Assembly: GCA_964386405.1 (NCBI GenBank)
Contig: CAYLRW010000042.1
Coordinates: 1 to 14,473, forward strand
DNA: 14,473 nucleotides
Direction: 5' to 3'
Source: RZYP01 sp964386405
GTDB taxonomy: Bacteria > Bacillota > Negativicutes > Acidaminococcales > Acidaminococcaceae
Part shown: positions 1 through 5,572 of the stretch, in pieces
How the letters are laid out: every line of letters begins with the position of its first letter
Numbering within the stretch: the stretch's first letter is position 1
Program-made: the position numbers and the translations under genes
Notes under the pieces: generated by a model
Database searches by the model: none
Told to the model about the DNA's origin: nothing
The model's input: only the letters and a program-made list of their open reading frames with translations

Positions 1-83
1 ATAAAATATCAATTTAAACAATCAGCAAGGACAATTGTACAAATAAAGATAATATGGTAATCTTAAGGCATGAGCGGACTAAG

Positions 84-104
84 GCACTAATAAGTGCGGT
101 TTTT
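84..104 (+). terminator. weak hairpin with T-run, possible terminator or leader hairpin
   Basis: A 5-bp perfect stem (GCACT at 84-88, AGTGC at 93-97) with an AATA loop is followed by GG and a five-T run. It could end transcription from an upstream gene outside the window or form a leader hairpin for the WG-repeat gene that follows. The stem is short, so the call is tentative. I found no convincing sigma-70 promoter in 1-135. Confidence 0.3.
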
Positions 105-135
105 AGCTATTTTTGCAAGTGGGAGGCAGATGAAT

Positions 136-1116
136 ATGTGCGATAAGCGGTTAACAAAAATAACACTCTCAGCTTTATTTTTCTTTCTTTATTTATTTGC
201 AGACTGCTTATTACTGCCAGCTGAGGCTTCTGAGTATCCGTTAAAGAATAAAAGCATAAATACCTATACAGTTGATTATATAGATAAAGCTGGCGAATTG
301 ATTATATCTTTGCCGGAACAAGAACATATTTTATATTTTTCGGATGATCTTGCTCTTATGCAAAAAGATGGCAAGCTGGTTTACATAGATAGAACAGGTA
401 AGGCTATCTTGGAACCAGCAAAATACTATTCGAATGCAGGACCTTTTGCTGAAGGATTGGCAGCGGTAAGACTGGGTCTTGCCTGGGGTTATATAAATAA
501 AGACGGTGATGCGGTCATAAAACCGCTTTTCCGTGCGGTAGGACTTTTTCATGAAGGCTTGGCTGCGGTTCAGCCAGGAGCGGCCGGCTGGGGATACATA
601 AATAAAAAAGGCAGATTGGTGGTGCCAGCTGATTATCAAAAGGTAAAAGCATTTTCTGAAGGATTGGCTCCGGTCATGCCGATTGAAAAACTTCATGGCT
701 GGGGTTATATCAATACTAAGGCTGAATTAGTTATTGAACCGCAATACAGTGAGGCAGAATCTTTTTCTGAAGGATTAGCGGCAGTAAAAGTTGCTGACAA
801 TCAATGGGGATATATCGAGCAAAAGGGAAACTTGACCATACCAGCCAAATATCAAGGAGCAAAACCGTTTTCCGACGGACTTGCTGCTGTGCAAATAAAC
901 GGGCGCTGGGGGTATATAGATAAGAATGGCGTGCAGGTTGTAGGCTGCCGCTACAGCGCTGTTCACAGCTTTGCCGATGGACGTGCTGCAGTGTATTTGT
1001 ATGACAGATGGGGATTTATTAATAGAGAAGGGAAAATGGTTGTGCCAGCCAAGTATCTGGCAGTTGCAGATTTTTATAAAGGTTTTGCCGGTGTAATCGG
1101 CGAAAGTCAGGAATAA
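136..1116 (+). CDS. exported WG-repeat protein (short form, about 7 repeats)
   Basis: A 326-aa protein with an N-terminal signal peptide: basic start (CDKRLTK), hydrophobic core (LSALFFFLYLFA) and a likely cleavage after AEAS. The rest is a run of WG repeats (Pfam WG_beta_rep type): six clear units with WGYI or WGFI (for example GWGYINKKG, QWGYIEQKG, RWGYIDKNG), each followed by a segment of the form 'P..Y......F.EGLA.V', and one degenerate first unit (KLVYIDRTG). WG repeats are thought to form beta-rich folds; their biochemical role is unknown, so no activity is assigned. The start at 136 was chosen because GGGAGG (121-126) lies 9 nt upstream; the ATG at 130 is only 3 nt away and the GTG at 94 has no good ribosome site. 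It is the first gene of a seven-gene cluster, 41 bp before the FGE-like gene. A paralogue with 13 repeats lies at 8093-9553. Confidence 0.85.
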   Translation: MCDKRLTKITLSALFFFLYLFADCLLLPAEASEYPLKNKSINTYTVDYIDKAGELIISLPEQEHILYFSDDLALMQKDGKLVYIDRTGKAILEPAKYYSNAGPFAEGLAAVRLGLAWGYINKDGDAVIKPLFRAVGLFHEGLAAVQPGAAGWGYINKKGRLVVPADYQKVKAFSEGLAPVMPIEKLHGWGYINTKAELVIEPQYSEAESFSEGLAAVKVADNQWGYIEQKGNLTIPAKYQGAKPFSDGLAAVQINGRWGYIDKNGVQVVGCRYSAVHSFADGRAAVYLYDRWGFINREGKMVVPAKYLAVADFYKGFAGVIGESQE

Positions 1117-1157
1117 ACGTGAAAAAGATGTCTCCAAGTATGAAGGGAGGTATTGGC

Positions 1158-1976
1158 ATGCAGAAAATATTCAAACGGTTATTTGTCTGTTCGGCAGGAC
1201 TGATAATGTTGCTGACAATGGCTATTACTACAGAGGTACAGGCCCAGGATGAAATTGGTACGATGGTCTTGGTGAAAGGTGGGACATATTGGCAGTCACC
1301 GGAAATGCTTGATGGTCCTGGCCCGGAGAAACAGCCGAGGCGGACGACTGTCCAAGATTTTTATATTGGCAAGTACGAAGTAACTTTTGCCGAATATGAC
1401 GTATTCTGCTTATTTACTGGGCGTAATATGGCCAAGGATAATGGATGGAATCGTGGACGGCATCCTGTTATTAATGTATCCTGGCAGGATGCGATAGATT
1501 ATTGTAATTGGCGCAGTGAACTGGAAGGCTTGAAACCGGTTTACATGGGCAGAGGAATGGAAACAAGCTGTGATTTCACGGCCTCTGGTTATCGCCTGCC
1601 GACAGAGGCGGAGTGGGAATACGCAGCCAAAGGCGGAGAGCAGAGTAAGGGTTTTAAATTCAGCGGCGGCAATGAAGAAGATGCTGTCGCCTGGTATAAG
1701 GAAAACTCCAAGCAAAGAACTCATCCTGTAGGCGTTAAAATACCGAATGAACTGGGGCTTTATGATATGAGCGGGAATGTGGAAGAATGGTGCTGGGATG
1801 CCTATTACTGGCGGGATCAATATACCAAACCGGAAAAAAGTATGCGCGCTTGCAGAGGCGGCAGTTGGCGCAGTGAGGCGGGCATTACTTATGGCAATAT
1901 TAATGGCTTGGAAATGCCAAGCATGTGTGTTGGCTTCAGAGTAGTAAAAACGGCATTCTTTGAAGCAGATAAATAA
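1158..1976 (+). CDS. exported formylglycine-generating-enzyme-like (SUMF1/FGE-sulfatase domain) protein
   Basis: A 272-aa protein with a signal peptide (basic KIFKRLF, hydrophobic AGLIMLLTMA, likely cleavage VQA|QDE near residue 29), then one FGE-sulfatase domain over roughly residues 34-268. Family landmarks appear in order: MVLVKGGTYW, FYIGKYEVTFAEY, HPVINVSWQDAIDYCNW, YRLPTEAEWEYAAKGG, GLYDMSGNVEEWCWD, RGGSW (about 233-237) and CVGFRVVK. True formylglycine-generating oxidases bind copper through two cysteines shortly after the GGS motif; here that stretch reads RSEAGITYGN with no cysteine, so I infer it is not a standard sulfatase-activating oxidase. Many bacterial FGE-like domains serve other, often unknown, roles. 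The start at 1158 is supported by GAAGGGAGG (1142-1150) 7 nt upstream; the GTG at 1119 would bury the signal peptide. It lies between an exported WG-repeat gene and a small unknown (20-bp gap), presumably co-transcribed. No sulfatase gene is in the window. Confidence 0.88.
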   Translation: MQKIFKRLFVCSAGLIMLLTMAITTEVQAQDEIGTMVLVKGGTYWQSPEMLDGPGPEKQPRRTTVQDFYIGKYEVTFAEYDVFCLFTGRNMAKDNGWNRGRHPVINVSWQDAIDYCNWRSELEGLKPVYMGRGMETSCDFTASGYRLPTEAEWEYAAKGGEQSKGFKFSGGNEEDAVAWYKENSKQRTHPVGVKIPNELGLYDMSGNVEEWCWDAYYWRDQYTKPEKSMRACRGGSWRSEAGITYGNINGLEMPSMCVGFRVVKTAFFEADK

Positions 1977-1996
1977 AAAGAAAAGAGTGGTCTGGC

Positions 1997-2395
1997 ATGA
2001 CGCAAGCATTAAAGGTGATAGGCCTGCATTTTAAGGGGGAAATATATTTTGCCCTGTACTTATATCTGCCGGCAGTTAGTTCGCCGCAAGCAATAAGCAT
2101 ATTAACTGAACAGGCAAAGATCCCCATGCAGCGTATTGAAAAGTATTTAATGATAGCACCGCTTAACAATTTGGCTGGCGGCAATGAACTTGTTTTTACG
2201 AATCTGCCTGATCAGTTGGAACCGCGCGAACCTTATATTCTGGCTTTCGATTTTATAAAAAAACGTTGGCAGGATTTACCTGAAACCGCAACGCTGGATG
2301 TTGATGTTCTTGTTGTCAAGGGTCCTTGGCGGTGGGAAGAAACAATTGCCAATTATTTGTTCCCGGAAAACTCTCTAGGCGGCAATAAACAGTGA
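1997..2395 (+). CDS. hypothetical protein, 132 aa, conserved-operon member
   Basis: I do not recognise this protein. It has no signal peptide or clear transmembrane helix and is rich in aromatic and hydrophobic residues (FALYLYLPAV, ILAFDFIKKRW, VKGPWRWEETIANYLF). It looks like a compact mixed alpha/beta cytosolic protein. The ATG at 1997 sits 20 bp after the FGE-like gene, with a modest ribosome site (AAGAGTGG, about 1983-1990). Its stop overlaps a possible GTG of the next gene (GTGA at 2392-2395), typical of translational coupling. Its position between genes for exported proteins suggests a partner or assembly role, but that is inference only. Confidence 0.75.
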   Translation: MTQALKVIGLHFKGEIYFALYLYLPAVSSPQAISILTEQAKIPMQRIEKYLMIAPLNNLAGGNELVFTNLPDQLEPREPYILAFDFIKKRWQDLPETATLDVDVLVVKGPWRWEETIANYLFPENSLGGNKQ

Positions 2396-2409
2396 AGAAG
2401 GTAAGTCAC

Positions 2410-2835
2410 ATGTCAAAAAACAGTTTTAGAGTGCTGATGATAATGTCGTTGCTTTTGTTCTTTAATCTGACAGCTTCAGCGACATCGTGGGTGCAAGTTA
2501 CTGACCAACATACATTTATTGATAAGGATACCGTAACTAAAGACGGGGACATGATTTTTTACTGGGATTTATATATTGATCCGGAAGGCTATTATAAGCG
2601 TCTTATTCAGTATGGCGTCAGAACGGATCTGTCGCCGCTGCATGCCTGGATTATCCAAGGTTTTTTGTATGATCAGGATGATAAATTCAACAGTGATATT
2701 ATCAGACCTCATTCCCTTGCTATTCAGCCTGGGAGCTACCAGGAGAAAGCTTTTAACTTTGCTTTAACTTTTGTCCATGAAGGAAAATTAGCTTATGATG
2801 TGCCTAAACTGCCGCATTTGTCTGATAAAAACTGA
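2410..2835 (+). CDS. small exported protein resembling surface-adhesin E family
   Basis: A 141-aa protein with a clear signal peptide (KNSFRVLMIMSLLLFFNLTASA, cleavage near SA|TSW). The mature N-terminus reads TSWVQVTD, then FIDKDTVTKDGDMIFYWDL. The 'WV ... Y/F-I-D-x-D-T-V-x-x-x-G-x-x-x-(F/Y)W' pattern resembles the adhesin-E-like family (Pfam Adhesin_E type); the match is by eye and tentative. The protein at 9579-9977 shares the pattern and a C-terminal NFAL motif, and that gene also sits in a WG-repeat locus, so the two are probably paralogues. ATG 2410 is preceded by GAAGG at 8-9 nt; an upstream in-frame GTG (2392) overlapping the previous stop is an alternative start that adds six residues. 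It probably acts at the cell surface or in the periplasm. Confidence 0.75.
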   Translation: MSKNSFRVLMIMSLLLFFNLTASATSWVQVTDQHTFIDKDTVTKDGDMIFYWDLYIDPEGYYKRLIQYGVRTDLSPLHAWIIQGFLYDQDDKFNSDIIRPHSLAIQPGSYQEKAFNFALTFVHEGKLAYDVPKLPHLSDKN

Positions 2836-2841
2836 AAAGGC

Positions 2842-3060
2842 ATGGTGTTGAGTGTGGATAAGTATGTAGTAACCGCAAGAATGTTCAAAGGTGATATCTT
2901 CCGGTATTTTGAGACACTGGAGGAAGCTGAGGAATTCGTCGGAGTCTGGGAAGAATTTGATGAGTTGGACGAATTGCGTATCAGCGAAGTCGTGGCGATC
3001 AGATGGGAAAAATCGCGTTTTACAGATAAAAGTGAGGAACAGCCAGATGGAAATAAATGA
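2842..3060 (+). CDS. small acidic hypothetical protein, 72 aa
   Basis: I do not recognise this protein. It is short and very acidic in the middle (EEAEEFVGVWEEFDELDEL), with no signal peptide or membrane helix, so it is probably cytosolic. The gene starts 6 bp after the previous stop. Four in-frame starts crowd together (ATG 2842, GTG 2845, TTG 2848, GTG 2854); AAAAGG at 2835-2840 is better spaced for TTG 2848 (7 nt) than for the ATG (1 nt), so the true start may be a few codons in. Its end overlaps the next gene by 14 bp, which suggests coupled translation and perhaps a complex between the two products. Confidence 0.65.
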   Translation: MVLSVDKYVVTARMFKGDIFRYFETLEEAEEFVGVWEEFDELDELRISEVVAIRWEKSRFTDKSEEQPDGNK

Positions 3061-3442
3061 AATGGATCTGGCTTGTCTGAATTCCGATATGTATGATCTG
3101 ATGGATCAGCTGAAAGCACTGAATAAGCAATTGCCGCCAGAGCGTCGATTGCCGCAGTCACTTTTCGTTGTTTTGACATGGGCTGTCCACGAATGGCGGC
3201 AGATGATGTCCGCTGAACAGATCAAAAATGATGATGAGAAGGCAGATTTATTGGAATGGCTTGCCTGGTGGCGTGAAAAATCAGGTTATAATGATGTATA
3301 TTTTCTGTATGACAGATTCGGAACTGCTCTTACTGAAACACAAAAGCGAGTGCTTGCCACTTTTGAAGTTTGGGGCAGTGAAAAACATTTTTGGGAATGG
3401 GTTAGAGACATAAAAGAAACAATTGACTTGGAGAAGCAATAA
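3047..3442 (+). CDS. hypothetical cytosolic protein, 131 aa, Trp-rich helical
   Basis: I do not recognise this protein. It has no signal peptide, looks mainly helical and is unusually rich in Trp (TWAVHEWRQMM, LLEWLAWWREKSG, EVWGSEKHFWEWVRD). The reading frame stays open back to 2891, but that upstream part is out of frame with, and overlaps, the preceding 72-aa gene. ATG 3047 is the best start: TGAGGA (3033-3038) lies 8 nt upstream and the overlap with the previous gene shrinks to 14 bp. The tight overlap with the acidic 72-aa protein suggests that the two are made in step. Confidence 0.7.
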   Translation: MEINEMDLACLNSDMYDLMDQLKALNKQLPPERRLPQSLFVVLTWAVHEWRQMMSAEQIKNDDEKADLLEWLAWWREKSGYNDVYFLYDRFGTALTETQKRVLATFEVWGSEKHFWEWVRDIKETIDLEKQ

Positions 3443-3480
3443 TTTTGTAGCTAAGAAAAATATTAATCAGGGGTGAAGAA

Positions 3481-4272
3481 ATGAAACAGCAAGTGGTAAA
3501 AACATTGATGATTCTGGTCTCCTGCATAAGTTTTTTAATCGGCGGCTGGACAAATAGCGCAGCAGCAGCCGGAAATTTTGATGATAAAGTATATAATATT
3601 CAATGGAAAACTGAATATGAAACACACGATAACTTTTTAACTGTTGACGGGTGGATTGGCGGCTTTGGACTTTTTTATCTGTACGATAAGAACACAGGAA
3701 CCAGTATGATCATGGACAGTAATTCTATGCCTTTGCTGTTCTGGTCTTATGGAACATATGACAGCGGGTTTGATCCCAGCACTTTGATTATTGGACAGAC
3801 TAATTTTGCCACGGCCAATGACATTCATTTTCTTGGTAATGTAGCTACCGGTGATTTGGTACAGCAACCTTTGAACGTTCTGAAAGCTGCGGGCGTTTCT
3901 GTTCCGGAAAGCGCTTATAAAGACGGTAACTATTCAAGTTTCCAAAAAGGTAGAGTTGAAGATACAGGTGACGAAATAAGGTTTTATTTTACGCTTGACG
4001 GTAAAGAACTCAAGTATTGTTTGCTGCCAGACTTTGGCGAAAACGGTTGGTCGCGTATGTATTTGATAGAAGGCAAGAATGAGACCGAGGTTGTTTTTGG
4101 TACCAATGTGGTCGATAAAAGAAGCATTGTGTTGTATGCACAGAAAAGTAACCTGACCTATATCGGCAAAATCGGCATGATGGATTTTACCAATATGGTT
4201 GATTCCTATCTGAGTAAGACACCGGCTTTGGAGAAACGCACTTATTTCTACTTCCAACTTTTGAACAGATAA
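3481..4272 (+). CDS. exported hypothetical protein, 263 aa
   Basis: I do not recognise this protein. It has a strong signal peptide (KQQVVKTLMILVSCISFLIGG, cleavage near SAAAA|GNF). The mature part looks beta-rich, with many aromatic residues (GGFGLFYLYDKN, DEIRFYFTLDG, RTYFYFQLLNR). The C-terminal end, alternating aromatic and polar residues, is reminiscent of a beta strand, but there are too few such strands to call an outer-membrane barrel. The start is preceded by AGGGGTG (3469-3475) 5 nt upstream. It lies 38 bp after the 131-aa gene with no visible promoter or terminator between, so it is probably the last gene of the cluster, which ends at the terminator at 4316-4349. Confidence 0.75.
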   Translation: MKQQVVKTLMILVSCISFLIGGWTNSAAAAGNFDDKVYNIQWKTEYETHDNFLTVDGWIGGFGLFYLYDKNTGTSMIMDSNSMPLLFWSYGTYDSGFDPSTLIIGQTNFATANDIHFLGNVATGDLVQQPLNVLKAAGVSVPESAYKDGNYSSFQKGRVEDTGDEIRFYFTLDGKELKYCLLPDFGENGWSRMYLIEGKNETEVVFGTNVVDKRSIVLYAQKSNLTYIGKIGMMDFTNMVDSYLSKTPALEKRTYFYFQLLNR

Positions 4273-4320
4273 AAAAGACTGTCCTATAGCTTTAAATAAA
4301 GAAATTTGAACAGATAAAAA
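4260..4320 (+). repeat. 16-bp direct repeat spanning a stop codon and a terminator
   Basis: TTTGAACAGATAAAAA occurs exactly at 4260-4275 and 4305-4320, a period of 45 bp. The first copy contains the last codons and stop of the 263-aa gene; the second provides the 5' A-tract of the terminator stem. It may mark a small local duplication. Confidence 0.7.
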
Positions 4321-4349
4321 TCCAGCAAGAGTAATCTTTCTGGATTTTT
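4316..4349 (+). terminator. rho-independent terminator of the first cluster
   Basis: A perfect 10-bp stem (AAAAATCCAG / CTGGATTTTT), an inner 4-bp stem (AAGA/TCTT) with a GTAA tetraloop, and a T-run in the 3' arm. The A-tract and T-tract pair, so it could also work in reverse, but no - strand gene is present. Confidence 0.85.
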
Positions 4350-4376
4350 GCATTTCAAGCGTATTCGTGGTATCAT
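4348..4376 (+). promoter_or_regulatory. candidate sigma-70 promoter for the 92-aa/151-aa unit
   Basis: TTGCAT (4348-4353), a 17-nt spacer and TATCAT (4371-4376). It starts at the tail of the preceding terminator, about 80 nt before the next start codon. Pattern only. Confidence 0.4.
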
Positions 4377-4457
4377 TAGCGTTAATTATCATAGCAAAAT
4401 AGTTATGTTAATTAATGTTTTTTGCAGATAACGGCAGAAATAAAAGGAGAACATAAT

Positions 4458-4736
4458 ATGTCAGAAAGATTAGATTTACTTGATGTAATACGTGACTATG
4501 GACACCCTTTGGTAAAACTTGACGTAACAGCTACGGAGTTAGAGTGTTTGAAATTGCGTGAGAAATTAATGGCGATTCGCAATCAAAGCGGTGCCAAAGA
4601 ACAAGGTTATTTAGAAGTAACTTGTACGTTTTATGTAGATGTACACGATATTGACAGATATTTAGCAGGAGAGCTGCCAAATCTGGCGGAAATTTACACT
4701 TTCCCCGAGGATATAAAGACGCATACGGAGGAATAA
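4458..4736 (+). CDS. hypothetical cytosolic protein, 92 aa
   Basis: I do not recognise this protein. It has no signal peptide or membrane helix. Its first half is helical and charged (LECLKLREKLMAIRNQ), then a beta-like YLEVTCTFYVDV and an acidic tail. ATG 4458 is supported by AAGGAG (4444-4449) 8 nt upstream; the open frame back to a TTG at 4422 has no such site. The stop is 1 bp before the ATG of the next gene (TAAAATG), so the two are almost certainly one transcription unit, with translation of the second probably coupled. Confidence 0.75.
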   Translation: MSERLDLLDVIRDYGHPLVKLDVTATELECLKLREKLMAIRNQSGAKEQGYLEVTCTFYVDVHDIDRYLAGELPNLAEIYTFPEDIKTHTEE

Positions 4737-4737
4737 A

Positions 4738-5193
4738 ATGAAAAAATTATTGGTATTAACCTTTTTATTTATATTTGCTTTGCAGTCAGTTAGTCTTGCC
4801 GCAGTCAGCAGTTCCAAAGGTTCTTCAGCACCGAGGTCTTCTACCAGCATAACGCAAAAGGCACCTAGTACATCCCAGACTTCACCAAATACTTCATCAG
4901 GATACAAGTCTTCAGCTCCGGCAAGCAGCTACAGCGATAAGGCACCGAACGCAGCTACAACTGCTAAGCAGCAAGTTCAACAGCAACAATCAACAGGTAA
5001 CAGCTTCTTGCGCTCCGCAGCTATGTTTGGCGGCGGTATGCTGATGGGCAGTATGCTTGGTAATATGTTTGGCTTTGGTTCTAATGGTATGTTTTCAGAA
5101 ATCTTAGGCTTGCTTTTCAATGTATTGATTGTAGTTTTGTTGTTCAAAGCTGCTCTTTATATTTGGAACAGATTCAGAGCTAATAGACAATAG
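4738..5193 (+). CDS. exported/membrane protein with Ser/Thr-rich linker and Gly/Met-rich segment (Tim44-like N-terminal layout)
   Basis: A 151-aa protein. Residues 1-21 form a signal peptide (MKKLLVLTFLFIFALQSVSLA). Residues about 22-85 are low complexity, rich in Ser, Thr, Ala, Pro and Gln, probably a disordered linker. Then a Gly/Met-rich stretch (MFGGGMLMGSMLG, MFGFGSNG) leads into a transmembrane helix (ILGLLFNVLIVVLLF) and a short basic tail (RFRANRQ). This order (signal, disordered linker, Gly-rich patch, helix) matches the N-terminal half of many bacterial Tim44-like proteins, but the globular Tim44 domain that would follow is absent. Whether it is a truncated relative or a separate family cannot be decided here. 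A good ribosome site (GGAGG, 4728-4732) overlaps the end of the 92-aa gene. A strong terminator follows at 5236. Confidence 0.78.
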   Translation: MKKLLVLTFLFIFALQSVSLAAVSSSKGSSAPRSSTSITQKAPSTSQTSPNTSSGYKSSAPASSYSDKAPNAATTAKQQVQQQQSTGNSFLRSAAMFGGGMLMGSMLGNMFGFGSNGMFSEILGLLFNVLIVVLLFKAALYIWNRFRANRQ

Positions 5194-5235
5194 CTTTCCG
5201 GTTAGTACATGAAAAATATAGTTTGAGATTATTCT

Positions 5236-5267
5236 AAAGGCTTGCATTTCAGCAAGCCTTTATTTTT
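5236..5267 (+). terminator. rho-independent terminator
   Basis: A perfect 10-bp stem (AAAGGCTTGC / GCAAGCCTTT), a 6-nt loop and a following ATTTTTT. It ends the 92-aa/151-aa unit. Confidence 0.88.
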
Positions 5268-5281
5268 TATGCAAAACATAG

Positions 5282-5425
5282 CGGTTCGCACTTTGCGCCT
5301 TGCTAGATAACACCAGTCCTGATAAGTTTAAAAAATTTGCTTACGACGCTATTGAAGGTATCAAAGGCAACCAAAGATTGACAGCATCTTTATTTTGTTA
5401 TAAACTAAACGAATTACTTAACTAG
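5282..5425 (+). pseudogene. possible remnant of a gene 3' end (about 47 codons, no normal start)
   Basis: An open stretch from after the TAG at 5279 to the TAG at 5423 reads like real protein in its last 39 codons (for example DKFKKFAYDAIEGIKG, then LTASLFCYKLNELLN). It has no ATG or GTG start and no ribosome site; only a TTG at 5300. Its stop codon falls inside the first palindromic operator and the candidate MFS promoter lies within it. It could be the decayed 3' end of a lost gene or a chance open frame; I do not recognise the family. The rest of the 379-bp gap 5194-5572 holds the terminator, promoter and operators listed separately. Confidence 0.25.
5378..5406 (+). promoter_or_regulatory. 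candidate promoter of the MFS transporter
   Basis: TTGACA (5378-5383), 17-nt spacer, TAAACT (5401-5406). The predicted start near 5413 would place the first palindromic operator at about +6 to +17, where a bound repressor blocks transcription. This fit between promoter and operator raises confidence in both. Confidence 0.5.
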
Positions 5426-5429
5426 TTAA
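5418..5429 (+). promoter_or_regulatory. palindromic operator copy 1 (MarR-type)
   Basis: A perfect 12-bp palindrome TTAACTAGTTAA, within a 15-bp sequence (TACTTAACTAGTTAA, 5415-5429) repeated exactly at 5496-5510. It is upstream of an MFS gene that is followed by a marR gene, so the MarR protein is the likely binder (inference). Confidence 0.65.
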
Positions 5430-5498
5430 CTATTGTGCAGCTAACAAATTTGTCATATTTGCAAAAAGTATAAAAAAGGGGGAAACACAAAAAAATAC

Positions 5499-5510
5499 TT
5501 AACTAGTTAA
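5499..5510 (+). promoter_or_regulatory. palindromic operator copy 2 (MarR-type)
   Basis: Second exact copy of TTAACTAGTTAA, 81 bp from the first (near eight helical turns) and about 62 bp before the MFS start codon. The spacing would put two dimers on about the same DNA face, allowing cooperative or looped repression. Confidence 0.65.
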
Positions 5511-5572
5511 TCAATATATCTGAGCAAAAATTATGTTTAATCTTATATTTGCTATACACAAGGAGCGTAAAA

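Noticed and set aside
331..1137. Two - strand open frames opposite the first WG-repeat gene
   Set aside because: Both mirror the WG-repeat coding strand and contain no independent gene signals.
1410..2009. 199-codon open frame on the - strand
   Set aside because: It lies fully antisense to the well-supported FGE-like gene, has no ribosome site, and reads as low-quality protein.
2891..3046. N-terminal extension of the 131-aa gene
   Set aside because: This part overlaps the 72-aa gene in another frame and has no good ribosome site; ATG 3047 fits better.
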